Of a stretch of DNA of 38,231 nucleotides, positions 16,002-25,224 are shown one piece after another. Numbering within the stretch: the stretch's first letter is position 1; each line of letters starts with the position of its first letter. This DNA is from Colwellia_A sp041890515 (GTDB lineage: Bacteria > Pseudomonadota > Gammaproteobacteria > Enterobacterales > Alteromonadaceae), in contig JASDWX010000125.1 of the NCBI GenBank assembly GCA_041890515.1, positions 1 through 38,231 of the forward strand. The letters are read 5' to 3'. Made by a program: the position numbers and the translations under genes. The notes beneath the pieces are model-generated. The model did no database searches and was not told the DNA's origin. It saw nothing but the letters and a program-made list of their open reading frames with translations.

Positions 16002-16692
16002 TATAAGCAAAAGCATCAGCAAACATATGTTCTACTAATGCACCTTGTGCTAAAAAGTCTGTGCGTACTGCGCCAACCATCTCAAAACGACCGGCAAGAT
16101 AAATATCATAATCACCAAGGTTTTTAATATCTTTCATAACAACCTTATGAACCATCCCTGTTTGACCTTGCCAGTTATCATGCGGTGTTTCTACAACAGC
16201 ATGAAACTCACCATTTACTAGACTATTAATTATTTTTGTTGTTTTTTCTAATTCATAACAAGCGCTTAATTCACGTAAGCCCCAGTATACGACAACCTTA
16301 CGTGATGACTGCTGTGATGCCAAAAGTTCGTACATTGATTTGATATAAGAAAACCCTGTACCCCCCGCTAAAAGTAATAAAGGTCTTTTACTTTCGGTGC
16401 GAAGCTGAGCGTCACCTAATGGCATTTCAATCGTTACTTTATCGTTGGCTTTTATGTGCTCAATAACTTGCATTGGGTAGCTGTCTGCACCAAGGGCACC
16501 TATTTGTAATTCAATCAATTCTGCATCTGGAGCACTGGCAATTGAAAATGGACGCTTATCTTCTTCACTCATTACAAAATTTAAGTACTGGCCTGCTTGA
16601 AAGTCGATTTGCTTACTCGGCTTCAACAGTACTTTATAAACAAACTCCGTTAGCGATGTTAATGACTCTACCTGACACTCAATTTTATTCAT
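15997..16692 (-). CDS. fre: NAD(P)H-flavin reductase
   Basis: Soluble ferredoxin-NADP reductase-family enzyme of 231 aa (E. coli Fre is 233 aa) that reduces free riboflavin, FMN or FAD with NAD(P)H. The flavin-binding motif is RPFSIAS (residues about 47-53), the nucleotide-binding glycine motif is LLLAGGTGFSYIKSM (about 106-120), and the C-terminal region carries DIYLAGRFEMVG. It lies next to ubiD as in E. coli. That is sensible because UbiD needs prenylated FMN and the prenyltransferase UbiX uses reduced FMN. The 88-nt gap from ubiD contains an inverted repeat. Confidence 0.94.
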   Translation of the reverse strand: MNKIECQVESLTSLTEFVYKVLLKPSKQIDFQAGQYLNFVMSEEDKRPFSIASAPDAELIELQIGALGADSYPMQVIEHIKANDKVTIEMPLGDAQLRTESKRPLLLLAGGTGFSYIKSMYELLASQQSSRKVVVYWGLRELSACYELEKTTKIINSLVNGEFHAVVETPHDNWQGQTGMVHKVVMKDIKNLGDYDIYLAGRFEMVGAVRTDFLAQGALVEHMFADAFAYI

Positions 16693-16714
16693 TTTGGTAA
16701 CCTTTATTCATTCA

Positions 16715-16745
16715 TGAACAGCTTTTTTTCAAATCAAGCTGTTCA
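16715..16745. repeat. 10-bp inverted repeat between ubiD and fre
   Basis: TGAACAGCTT (16715-16724) and AAGCTGTTCA (16736-16745) form a perfect 10-bp stem with an 11-nt loop, about 25 nt upstream of the fre ATG. There is no T-run after it in the fre direction, so it is not an ordinary terminator. It could be an mRNA-processing or attenuation element, or an operator. Confidence 0.55.
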
Positions 16746-16780
16746 AATTTTATCTTTAAGACGCTACGACGATGTAGAGT

Positions 16781-18280
16781 CTACTTTTCATTGGGTGTTG
16801 TTAAAATATTGAGTTCATCCCATATTTTATCGACATCTTTTTTAATTTCTTCGGTCATCACAATTGGCTCACCCCATTCGCGATTTGTCTCACCCGGCCA
16901 TTTATTTGTTGCATCCATGCCCATTTTTGAGCCTAAACCAGAAACAGGAGAGGCAAAATCTAAATAATCTATCGGAGTATTTTCAATCAATACTGTGTCA
17001 CGACTTGGATCCATTCTTGTGGTCATTGCCCAAATGACGTCTTTCCAATCACGCGCATTAATATCATCATCACAAACAATAACAAACTTTGTATACATAA
17101 ATTGGCGTAAAAACGACCAAACGCCCATCATTACCCGTTTTGCATGTCCGGCATATTGCTTTTTAATTGTTACAATCGCTAAGCGATATGAACAACCTTC
17201 TGGCGGTAAATAAAAGTCTTGAATCTCTGGAAACTGCTTTTGTAAAATAGGCACAAATACTTCATTTAAAGCAACACCTAAAATAGCAGGTTCATCGGGT
17301 GGACGTCCTGTATAAGTACTGTGGTAAATAGGATCTTTACGATGCGTAATATGAGTTACGGTCATCACAGGGAAGTCATCAACTTCGTTATAATAGCCGG
17401 TATGATCTCCGTATGGTCCTTCAGGTGCAGTTTCAGTAGGGTCAAGATACCCTTCAAGTATTATTTCAGCAGTAGCAGGTACTTCTAAATCATTACTAAT
17501 ACACTTAGCAACTTCAGTTTTAGCGCCACGCAATAAGCCCGCAAAGGCATATTCTGACAATGTATCTGGAACAGGTGTTACCGCGCCTAAAATAGTGGCA
17601 GGATCAGCACCTAAAGCAACAGATATAGGATACCTTTCGCCAGGATTAGTTTGTTTGAATTCTTGAAAATCTAACGCGCCACCACGATGCGATAACCACC
17701 GCATAATAATTTTATTTTTACTGATGAGCTGCTGACGATAAATTCCTAAGTTCTGACGCTCTTTATGAGGACCACGAGTAACGGTTAATCCCCAAGTGAT
17801 CAATGGAGCGACATCACCCGGCCAACATTTTTGAATCGGCAATTTCGTTAAATCAACGTCATCACCCGACATGACTACTTGCTGGCACAATGGTTTTTTA
17901 ATCACTTTCACGGGCATATTTAAGACTTGCTTATAGACCGGTATTTTACTGATTGCGTCGCGAAAGCCTTTTGGCGGTTCAGGCTCTTTTAACATGGCAA
18001 GTAATTTACCCACATCACGCAGGGCATGAACATCTTTTTGTCCCATAGCGAGTGCAACACGATCAGGTGTACCAAATAAATTAGTTAATACGGGCATTCC
18101 GTGTGGAACACCGTCTTTATCTGTCGGGTTTTCGAAGAGCAGAGCAGGACCTTCAGCGCGCAAAGTACGATCACTAATTTCGGTCATAGTTAAGTCTGTA
18201 GAAATTGGTTGAGGAATTCGCTTAAGCTGGCCTATTTTTTCTAATTGTTTTATAAAATCTCTTAAATCATTATATTTCAT
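16781..18280 (-). CDS. ubiD: 3-octaprenyl-4-hydroxybenzoate decarboxylase UbiD
   Basis: Prenylated-FMN-dependent decarboxylase of 499 aa (E. coli 497) acting in ubiquinone synthesis. Family motifs visible are YNDLRDFIKQLEKIGQLKRI at the N terminus, FENPTDKDGVPHGMPVLTNLFG (FMN side), QNLGIYRQQLISKNKIIMRW, PEGPYGDHTGYYN, and the active-site region STYTGRPPDEPAILG. The matching UbiX is not in the window. The neighbour fre is the conserved partner. The gene lies 140 nt downstream of rho and is separated from it by the rho terminator. Confidence 0.97.
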   Translation of the reverse strand: MKYNDLRDFIKQLEKIGQLKRIPQPISTDLTMTEISDRTLRAEGPALLFENPTDKDGVPHGMPVLTNLFGTPDRVALAMGQKDVHALRDVGKLLAMLKEPEPPKGFRDAISKIPVYKQVLNMPVKVIKKPLCQQVVMSGDDVDLTKLPIQKCWPGDVAPLITWGLTVTRGPHKERQNLGIYRQQLISKNKIIMRWLSHRGGALDFQEFKQTNPGERYPISVALGADPATILGAVTPVPDTLSEYAFAGLLRGAKTEVAKCISNDLEVPATAEIILEGYLDPTETAPEGPYGDHTGYYNEVDDFPVMTVTHITHRKDPIYHSTYTGRPPDEPAILGVALNEVFVPILQKQFPEIQDFYLPPEGCSYRLAIVTIKKQYAGHAKRVMMGVWSFLRQFMYTKFVIVCDDDINARDWKDVIWAMTTRMDPSRDTVLIENTPIDYLDFASPVSGLGSKMGMDATNKWPGETNREWGEPIVMTEEIKKDVDKIWDELNILTTPNEK

Positions 18281-18330
18281 AATTTCATATCACTTACTGG
18301 CTTAATAATTTGGTTAGATTTTCTAAGCAA

Positions 18331-18363
18331 AAACGCCAGACGTTATTGCTAACGCTGGCGTTT
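18331..18363 (-). terminator. Intrinsic terminator downstream of rho
   Basis: AAACGCCAG (18331-18339) pairs with CTGGCGTTT (18355-18363), and an inner CGTT/AACG stem closes on loop ATTGCT with a single bulged A at 18340. On the minus strand the stem runs into TTTTT. It lies between the rho stop and ubiD. Confidence 0.85.
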
Positions 18364-18420
18364 ATGTACAGGATGTACGGTATGTCGTAATCACACGGAT
18401 GTGAATGAGCGACCAATAAA

Positions 18421-19680
18421 CTACTTACGTTTCATAGAATCAAAAAATTCATTATTTGTTTTAGTCATCGCTAATTTATCAATAAGGAATTCAATGGCAC
18501 CGACTTCATCCATTTCATGAACGATTTTACGTAAAATCCACATTTTTTGTAGTTCATCAGTTTTAGTAATAAGTTCTTCACGACGAGTACCACTGCGGTT
18601 AATATTGATCGCAGGGAAAACACGTTTTTCAGATACTTTTCGAGAAAGGTGTAATTCCATGTTACCGGTACCTTTAAACTCTTCGTAAATAACTTCGTCC
18701 ATTTTAGAACCTGTTTCTACTAAAGCTGTTGCGATAATCGTTAAACTACCACCGTGCTCGATATTACGAGCAGCACCAAAAAAGCGTTTTGGACGATGGA
18801 GAGCATTCGCATCAACGCCACCGGTAAGAATTTTACCTGATGATGGAATAACGGTGTTATAAGCACGTGCGAGACGTGTAATTGAATCTAATAAAATAAC
18901 CACATCTTTTTTATGTTCAACAAGACGTTTTGCTTTTTCAATTACCATTTCAGCCACTTGAACATGACGGTTTGCTGGCTCATCAAACGTTGATGCAATA
19001 ACTTCGCCTTTTACCAAACGCTGCATTTCAGTAACTTCTTCTGGACGCTCATCAATGAGCAATACCATCAATTCAGCATCAGGGTGGTTATGTGCAATAC
19101 TTTGCGCAATGTTTTGAAGGAGTAATGTTTTACCCGCTTTTGGTGGAGCAACAATTAAACCACGTTGTCCTTTACCAATTGGAGAAGCTAAATCTAAAAC
19201 ACGAGCAGTAATATCTTCTGTTGAGCCATTACCACGTTCCATAATTAAACGTTGATCTGGATGAATTGGCGTTAAGTTTTCAAATAAAATTTTATTACGA
19301 ACATTTTCTGGCTTGTCAAAATTAACTTCAGCTACCTTCAATAAAGCAAAATAACGTTCACCTTTTTTAGGTGGACGGATTTTTCCATGAATAGTATCAC
19401 CGGTGCGCATACTGAAACGGCGGATTTGACTCGGTGAAACATAAATATCATCCGGTCCTGCTAAGTATGATGAATCTGAAGAACGTAAAAAACCAAAGCC
19501 ATCTTGTAAAATTTCTAAAACGCCACCACCAAAAATGTCATTATCACCTTCTGCATGGGCATTTAATATAGCAAAAATAATATCTTGTTTACGATTACGA
19601 CCTAAGTTTTCTAGTTTCATCGATGCAGCAAGTGAAACAAGCTCGCTTATAGGTTTTTCTTTAAGTTCGATCAGATTCAT
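18421..19680 (-). CDS. rho: Transcription termination factor Rho
   Basis: Hexameric RNA-dependent ATPase that terminates untranslated transcripts. The length of 419 aa is identical to E. coli Rho. The N-terminal helical domain begins MNLIELKEKPISELV. The RNA-binding cold-shock-like fold has DGFGFLRSSDSSYLAGPDDIYVSPSQIRRF. Walker A is VAPPKAGKT (P-loop), Walker B is MVLLIDERPEEVTEM, and the Q-loop region is GGVDANALHRPKRFFGAARN, with TALVETGSKMDEVIYEEFKGTGN downstream. About 215 nt separate it from trxA, room for its own promoter and an autoregulated leader, though I see no rhoL-type leader peptide. Confidence 0.99.
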   Translation of the reverse strand: MNLIELKEKPISELVSLAASMKLENLGRNRKQDIIFAILNAHAEGDNDIFGGGVLEILQDGFGFLRSSDSSYLAGPDDIYVSPSQIRRFSMRTGDTIHGKIRPPKKGERYFALLKVAEVNFDKPENVRNKILFENLTPIHPDQRLIMERGNGSTEDITARVLDLASPIGKGQRGLIVAPPKAGKTLLLQNIAQSIAHNHPDAELMVLLIDERPEEVTEMQRLVKGEVIASTFDEPANRHVQVAEMVIEKAKRLVEHKKDVVILLDSITRLARAYNTVIPSSGKILTGGVDANALHRPKRFFGAARNIEHGGSLTIIATALVETGSKMDEVIYEEFKGTGNMELHLSRKVSEKRVFPAININRSGTRREELITKTDELQKMWILRKIVHEMDEVGAIEFLIDKLAMTKTNNEFFDSMKRK

Positions 19681-19860
19681 AGTGGGGTTCTTTGACTATC
19701 TTATGTTGAAGTGGTTTGCCTATTGGCATTATTGAAATTGGAGTTTGGTTTTTTTGGAAATGTATTACATTAGAAAGCTAAACTTAGCACTAAAATTTAA
19801 TAAGGTAAAGGATCAAAATTTGATCTTCCACATTATCGTAAATATTTAATCCTAAGATAC

Positions 19861-19887
19861 AAAAAAGGTTCGTATATACGAACCTTT
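19861..19887 (-). terminator. Intrinsic terminator of trxA
   Basis: A perfect palindrome of 12+12 bp (AAAGGTTCGTAT and its complement, 19864-19887) is flanked by A-runs, giving six T on the minus strand. It begins about 10 nt after the trxA stop codon. Confidence 0.88.
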
Positions 19888-19896
19888 ATTTATAAC

Positions 19897-20223
19897 TTAT
19901 AAATTTTTATCAATAAACTCTTTCAATTGAGTTTTAGATAATGCGCCAACTTTCGTGTCAGCGACTACACCATCTTTAAATAACAATAACGTAGGAATAC
20001 CACGAATACCATATTTAGGAGGGGTAGTTGAATTTTGGTCTATATTTAATTTCCCAACCGTTACTTGACCTGCATATTCTTCTGCAATGTCACTCAATAA
20101 AGGTGCAATCATTTTACAAGGACCACACCACTCAGCCCAAAAATCAACTAATATAAGGCCTGAGGCGGTAATCACGTCAGTATCAAAACTGTCATCTGTT
20201 AACTGAACAATTCTATCGCTCAT
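19897..20223 (-). CDS. trxA: Thioredoxin 1
   Basis: Cytoplasmic disulfide reductase of 108 aa. The redox motif is WCGPC (C33 and C36) within LVDFWAEWCGPCKMIAPLL. The cis-proline is in GIRGIPTLLLFKDG, and the buried Asp of LILVDFWA is present. It serves ribonucleotide reductase, methionine sulfoxide reductases and other clients with thioredoxin reductase. It is a monocistronic gene between rho and divergent rhlB, as in enterobacteria, with its own promoter, a GGAG ribosome-binding site and a terminator. Confidence 0.98.
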   Translation of the reverse strand: MSDRIVQLTDDSFDTDVITASGLILVDFWAEWCGPCKMIAPLLSDIAEEYAGQVTVGKLNIDQNSTTPPKYGIRGIPTLLLFKDGVVADTKVGALSKTQLKEFIDKNL

Positions 20224-20264
20224 GTCTATCTCCGTTAAATGGTGGCTTTTGCCAATTGCTGACG

Positions 20265-20293
20265 ATTATAACTGCATCATAATGAATTACCAA
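20265..20293 (-). promoter_or_regulatory. Sigma-70-type promoter of trxA
   Basis: On the minus strand TTGGTA (20293-20288) is followed after exactly 17 bp by TATAAT (20270-20265). Transcription would start about 35 nt upstream of the trxA ATG, with a GGAG site next to the start codon. Confidence 0.65.
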
Positions 20294-20399
20294 CTTTGAT
20301 CTTAGAACAGTTAGCTATTTCTTCCATTAATTTATTATTTATGAATACATTTACGCGATACCGTTTTTTATTAACTATATAACCTGTTAAGCTGTGCGC

Positions 20400-21662
20400 A
20401 TGAATAAAACACACTTAACTGAAACTAAGTTCTCTGAACTTAACCTCGACGCGAAAGTTGTCGCAGGTCTTGACGCTATGGGCTTTGAGAATTGTACATC
20501 AATTCAAGAACAATCTTTGCCCATTCTATTGAAAGGTACTGATATTGCAGGCCAAGCACAAACTGGCGAAGGTAAAACAATTGCCTTTTTAGCTGCAACC
20601 TTTCATCACTTATTACAAAAGCCAGATCCAAAGCATAATCAACCTCGTGCATTGATCATGGCACCAACGCGTGAATTAGCCATTCAAATTCATCGTGATG
20701 CAAAAGAGATGGCAAAAAGTACAGGATTACGTTTAAGCGTAGTCTATGGCGGAGAAGGTTATGAAAGCCAACGTCTAGAACTTGAAGCTGGTGTTGATAT
20801 TCTTATTGGTACGTGTGGTCGCTTACTTGATTACATGAAACAAGGTGTATATAACTTAAGCAATATTGAAGTGGTTGTTCTTGATGAAGCAGATCGGATG
20901 TTCGATTTAGGTTTCATTAAAGATATACGTTATATGTTTAATCGCATGCCTGCAGCAACTGAACGTTTAAGTATGTTATTTTCGGCTACCTTATCTTTTC
21001 GTGTTAAAGAACTTGCATTTGAACACATGAATGAGCCTGAAAGTGTTGAAATTGCACCAGAACAAAAAACAAACACCCGTATTTCTGAGGAGCTTTTTTA
21101 TCCTTCTAACGAAGATAAAATGCGTTTATTACAAACACTCATTGAAGAAGAGTGGCCAGAAAAAGCGATCATTTTTGCTAATACAAAACATGTTTGTGAA
21201 AAAGTTTATGCACATTTAGAAATTGACAATATTCGTGTTGGTTTATTAACGGGCGATGTACCACAAAAAAAACGTTTAAAGATTCTTGAGCAATTTAGTG
21301 CTGGTGAATTAGACATACTCGTTGCAACAGATGTTGCTGCTCGTGGTTTACATATTCCGAGCGTAAGTCATGTTTTTAATTATGATTTACCTGATGATTG
21401 TGAAGATTATGTACATCGCATAGGTCGTACAGGACGCGCTGGTGCAACTGGACATGCAATTAGTTTTGCTTGTGAAGGTTATGTTTTTAACTTACCGCCT
21501 ATCGAAACTTATATTGAACATGCATTACCAGTAAGTAAGTATAACCAAGACGCATTATTAACAGACTTCCCTACACCAAAGCCTCGTCCTCGTCGCAATA
21601 AGCCAAACAATGGTGGACAGAACCGCGGTAGAACCGGTGGCAACAACCAACGTCGGTACTAG
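20400..21662 (+). CDS. rhlB: ATP-dependent RNA helicase RhlB
   Basis: DEAD-box helicase of 420 aa, the RNA-unwinding component of the RNA degradosome. Motifs in order: Q motif (GFENCTSIQEQSLP); Walker A AQTGEGKT, with Glu where Thr is commoner; PTRELAIQ; DEAD in VLDEADRMFDLGF; SAT in LFSATL; ATDVAARGLHIP; and HRIGRTGRAG. The C-terminal tail is basic (RPRRNK...GRTGGNNQRRY). I choose the ATG at 20400 because the protein then begins MNKTHLTE, like the E. coli MSKTHLTE. A GTG at 20394 would add two residues. It diverges from trxA and is followed after 6 nt by gppA, the conserved pairing. Confidence 0.97.
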   Translation: MNKTHLTETKFSELNLDAKVVAGLDAMGFENCTSIQEQSLPILLKGTDIAGQAQTGEGKTIAFLAATFHHLLQKPDPKHNQPRALIMAPTRELAIQIHRDAKEMAKSTGLRLSVVYGGEGYESQRLELEAGVDILIGTCGRLLDYMKQGVYNLSNIEVVVLDEADRMFDLGFIKDIRYMFNRMPAATERLSMLFSATLSFRVKELAFEHMNEPESVEIAPEQKTNTRISEELFYPSNEDKMRLLQTLIEEEWPEKAIIFANTKHVCEKVYAHLEIDNIRVGLLTGDVPQKKRLKILEQFSAGELDILVATDVAARGLHIPSVSHVFNYDLPDDCEDYVHRIGRTGRAGATGHAISFACEGYVFNLPPIETYIEHALPVSKYNQDALLTDFPTPKPRPRRNKPNNGGQNRGRTGGNNQRRY

Positions 21663-21668
21663 AATACT

Positions 21669-23195
21669 ATGACGATCACCCATACTGAGATTTCAACACC
21701 TCTTTATGCGGTGATCGATTTAGGCTCAAACAGCTTTCATATGCTAATCACCAGACAGCTTGCAAATAGTGTTCAAGTGGTAGATAAAGTAAAACGAAAA
21801 GTTCGTTTAGCATCCGGATTAAATTCACATAATGAATTAAGTCAAACAGCCATTGCTCGTGGGCTTGAATGCTTAAGTTTTTTTGCTGAACGCCTCCAAG
21901 ATATCCCCCAAGAAAATGTGCGTATCGTTGCAACAGCCACATTACGTTTGGCCACCAATCGTGATGAGTTTTTATCGAAAGCTAATAAGGTTTTAGGCAA
22001 AAAAATAAGTTTACTCTCCGGTAAACAAGAGGCTGAACATATTTATTTAGGTGTCGCACACACAAGTTGTGGTGCTAAACAGCGCTTTGTTATTGATATT
22101 GGAGGCGCAAGCACTGAGCTTATTTTAGGCGAAGGATTTGTTACTCAACATGTAGAAAGTTTAGACATTGGCTGTGTCACTTTTAATGACCGTTATTTTT
22201 CTGACGAAAAATTAACCCTTGATAATTTTTCTCGAGCAATTTTTTCGGCAAAACAAGTGATAAAACCTTTTGTTGAACGTTATAAAAGTACGGGCTGGCA
22301 ATTAGTATTAAGCGGCTCAGGCACAATGCAGGCGTTAACTGAAATTCAAAATTTCACTCATCAACGTTCAGGAATTGATTTTGCATTTTTGCAAAAAATT
22401 CAACAGCAATTAATCGATTGTAAAACAACAAATGAAATAAGCATTAGTGGTCTGACCAGAGAGCGAACTCCTGTCATAGCTAGTGGCCTAGCCATTTTAA
22501 TTGCTCTTTTCGAAAGTTTTTCCATCAGTAAAATACAATTATCAAGCGGTGCTTTACGTGAAGGTCTATTGTATGGAATGCTACCAGCAATAATTGATAC
22601 CCCTATTCGTCAAAGTACGATTAATTCACTTACAGAAAAATTTCATATTGATAGCCGTCACGCTAAACGGATAAAAAAACAAGCAACAAGTTTGTTTTAC
22701 ACTTATAAGCAGTATTGGCCATTAGATGAGAATAATGGTTTAGCTTTGCTTGATGCTGCTTGTGAGTTACATGAAGTTGGCTTGCTCTTAGAGTTTAAGC
22801 AGCATCAACGACATGGTGCATACATATTACAACATGCTGACTTACCTGGGTTTGATCAAGCAGAACGTCAGTTATTAGTAGCACTCGTCTTACTTTATAA
22901 AGGAGATATTGATTTAACATTACTTAAAAAACAAACAGCACTCGGTTTCAAGGAAGCCACTTATTTATTAGTCATTTTGCGATTGGCCGTAATTTTATGC
23001 CGACGACGTCAAGACGATACATTACCTGACTATCAGACGACTATAATTAAAAATACTGATGACGCTGATATTATTGATTTATCCTTGCCCACAGCTTGGC
23101 TTACTCAGCATCCATTAATTGTAGATGAACTCCTGCAGGAAAATACACATTTAGCTCAGATGAATTTGTCATTGAGTATTTATTGTGAAGTCTAA
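21669..23195 (+). CDS. gppA: Ppx/GppA-family phosphatase (pppGpp phosphohydrolase / exopolyphosphatase)
   Basis: Cytoplasmic ASKHA-fold phosphatase of 508 aa that converts pppGpp to ppGpp and/or hydrolyses polyphosphate. Family motifs are AVIDLGSNSFHMLI at the start, VRIVATATLRLATN, the phosphate loop VIDIGGASTELILG (about 140-153), and SGSGTMQALTEI. The C-terminal half holds an HD-like helical domain (ACELHEVGLLLEFKQHQRHGAYIL). The assignment as GppA rather than Ppx rests on its position directly downstream of rhlB, as in E. coli; substrate preference cannot be read from sequence. Co-transcription with rhlB is likely. It ends 17 nt from a convergent gene without an obvious terminator. Confidence 0.92.
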   Translation: MTITHTEISTPLYAVIDLGSNSFHMLITRQLANSVQVVDKVKRKVRLASGLNSHNELSQTAIARGLECLSFFAERLQDIPQENVRIVATATLRLATNRDEFLSKANKVLGKKISLLSGKQEAEHIYLGVAHTSCGAKQRFVIDIGGASTELILGEGFVTQHVESLDIGCVTFNDRYFSDEKLTLDNFSRAIFSAKQVIKPFVERYKSTGWQLVLSGSGTMQALTEIQNFTHQRSGIDFAFLQKIQQQLIDCKTTNEISISGLTRERTPVIASGLAILIALFESFSISKIQLSSGALREGLLYGMLPAIIDTPIRQSTINSLTEKFHIDSRHAKRIKKQATSLFYTYKQYWPLDENNGLALLDAACELHEVGLLLEFKQHQRHGAYILQHADLPGFDQAERQLLVALVLLYKGDIDLTLLKKQTALGFKEATYLLVILRLAVILCRRRQDDTLPDYQTTIIKNTDDADIIDLSLPTAWLTQHPLIVDELLQENTHLAQMNLSLSIYCEV

Positions 23196-23212
23196 TTTAT
23201 AAAGGTCGAAAA

Positions 23213-24064
23213 TTAACGATTTGTTCTTGTTGCCCAAACATTCGTAAAAATGACAATACTACCGCCAATAACCATCATCCAAGTAATTTGTTCTTCTAAG
23301 AGAAAATACGCAGCAATCGAACCATATATAGGTTCTAAACTTACCGCGATACTCGCTGTTTGCGCTTTTACAGTTTTCAATGAATGGTTAAATAGCGTGT
23401 GAGCAATGGCAGTAAATAGTACGCCTAAAATGACTAATACTGACAACTGTTGATAAGAAATGGTGATCGGGTATAAATAAATTAGAGGCAGTAAGCAGAT
23501 GGTTGCACTAGCGTTTTGATAAAAAGCGACTTTCTTAGCTGAGGTTTTAGCAACAAACTTTCTATTTAAGAGCGTTAACAACGCAAAGCTCATTGCAGAT
23601 ATCATTCCCCAGACAACCCCCTCAACATCGCCGCTCGTTAAATTACCTAAAGGTAAAATAAAGAGAATACCTACAATTGTCAGTAGTGCTTGTGCTAATG
23701 CTTGGTAATGAAATTTTTCGTTGAAAAGTAAAGGCTCTAAAAAACTTACAAAAACGGGAAAACTCGCAAAGGTTATTAAACCAATGGCAACACTTGATAT
23801 TTGAATTGCATAAAAGAAACTCCCCCAATGAAAGGCTAAGACAAGGCCTGTAAAAGCCAGTGGCAATAAGAGTATTCGTTCAACTTTTAAGGATTGTTTC
23901 TTTATTAATAAAACGAATATTGCGATGGCAATCGCGGCAAAAAATGCTCGACCAAAAACAATATGGCTAGCTGGCATATTCAACCATTTAGCAAAAAGAC
24001 CTGATAAGGCAAATAATAGTACGGCGCTATGAAGTGAGATAATCGACTGTTTGTAGCTTGGCAT
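23213..24064 (-). CDS. EamA/DMT-superfamily transporter
   Basis: Inner-membrane permease of 283 aa with about ten hydrophobic helices in two EamA repeats. The first repeat holds FGRAFFAAIAIAIFVLLI and the helix-end GLITFASFPVFVSFLEPLLFNE. The second holds ASIAVSLEPIYGSIAAYFLLEEQIT, the typical repeat-end motif (SLEP...GEx). The family exports or imports small metabolites, and the substrate cannot be predicted here. It lies alone between gppA (convergent) and hemB, 108 nt downstream of the latter, with no operon partner. Confidence 0.9.
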   Translation of the reverse strand: MPSYKQSIISLHSAVLLFALSGLFAKWLNMPASHIVFGRAFFAAIAIAIFVLLIKKQSLKVERILLLPLAFTGLVLAFHWGSFFYAIQISSVAIGLITFASFPVFVSFLEPLLFNEKFHYQALAQALLTIVGILFILPLGNLTSGDVEGVVWGMISAMSFALLTLLNRKFVAKTSAKKVAFYQNASATICLLPLIYLYPITISYQQLSVLVILGVLFTAIAHTLFNHSLKTVKAQTASIAVSLEPIYGSIAAYFLLEEQITWMMVIGGSIVIFTNVWATRTNR

Positions 24065-24172
24065 ATACTCGGATAGATTAAAGAAGACGGAGTATTCTAT
24101 CAGCTAACTAAGAGCAACCAATAGAATATCTAGTTTAATGATATGCTTTTTATTAAATTTTCCTTAAAAGTC

Positions 24173-25192
24173 TTATTGCTCTTTTAACCAATAGGCTACT
24201 TTTTTTGCAAAGTAGGTCAAAATCCCATCCGCTCCAGCCCGCTTAAATGCTAATAATCCTTCCATCACACAAGGCTTTTCAGCTAACCAGCCATTTTGAA
24301 TAGCAGCCATATGCATCGCATATTCGCCACTCACTTGATAGGCATATGTCGGTACTTGAAAAGTATCTTTCACCCGACGAACAATGTCTAAATATGGCAT
24401 TCCAGGCTTTATCATTACCATATCAGCGCCTTCGGCAATATCTTGAGCCACTTCATGTAATGCCTCATCACTGTTTGCTGGGTCCATTTGATATGAATGC
24501 TTATTGCCACCTTTAATATTACTTGCGGAACCAACTGCATCCCGAAATGGACCATAGTAATTTGAGGCATACTTTGCAGAATAAGCCAAAATACGGGTAT
24601 TTACAAAGCCATTATTTTCAAAAGCTTCACGAATAGCACCGACACGACCATCCATCATATCAGAGGGGGCAACAATATCTGCGCCAGCTTGCGCATGAGA
24701 TAATGCCTGTTTAACTAAAATTTCTTTCGTTATATCATTTAGTACATAGCCTTCATCTTTACCATTTTCACCAATAATACCATCCTGACCATGAGTGGTG
24801 AATGGATCAAGAGCAACATCAGTGATGACACCCAATTCAGGAAAATTAGCTTTAAAAGCCCGCACAGTAAGTTGCGCTAAACCTTCTGGATTATAAGCTT
24901 CTTCAGCCATTAATGATTTTTTATCACCTGGGGTTACTGGGAAAATAGCGATAGCAGGGATCCCTAAATCAACTAATTCTTGAGCCTCTTCGAGTAATAA
25001 ATCGATACTTTTACGTTCAACGCCAGGCATAGAAGCAATAGTTTCACGCTTATTTTCACCATCAAGTACAAATACCGGATAAATTAAATCGTTAACGGTC
25101 AATTGGTTTTCTGACATCAATCGACGGGAAAAGTCATCGCGGCGCATTCGTCGCATTCTACGGGCTGGAAATTGACCAAAAGCATTACTCAT
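24173..25192 (-). CDS. hemB: Delta-aminolevulinic acid dehydratase (porphobilinogen synthase)
   Basis: Cytoplasmic enzyme condensing two 5-aminolevulinates into porphobilinogen, the step before HemC (encoded 13 kb away). The length is 339 aa. The Schiff-base lysines are K207 in AYSAKYASNYYGPF and K262 in MVMIKPGMPYLD. The metal-loop segment DVALDPFTTHGQDG (125-138) lacks the three zinc-binding cysteines of the E. coli-type enzyme, so this is the magnesium-dependent, Pseudomonas-type class (Asp replacing Cys). It is the last gene of the tatABCD-cyclase-hemB run, 32 nt after the cyclase gene. Confidence 0.98.
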   Translation of the reverse strand: MSNAFGQFPARRMRRMRRDDFSRRLMSENQLTVNDLIYPVFVLDGENKRETIASMPGVERKSIDLLLEEAQELVDLGIPAIAIFPVTPGDKKSLMAEEAYNPEGLAQLTVRAFKANFPELGVITDVALDPFTTHGQDGIIGENGKDEGYVLNDITKEILVKQALSHAQAGADIVAPSDMMDGRVGAIREAFENNGFVNTRILAYSAKYASNYYGPFRDAVGSASNIKGGNKHSYQMDPANSDEALHEVAQDIAEGADMVMIKPGMPYLDIVRRVKDTFQVPTYAYQVSGEYAMHMAAIQNGWLAEKPCVMEGLLAFKRAGADGILTYFAKKVAYWLKEQ

Positions 25193-25224
25193 AAAAATAT
25201 TCCTATAAAAATAAATAGTAGTGA

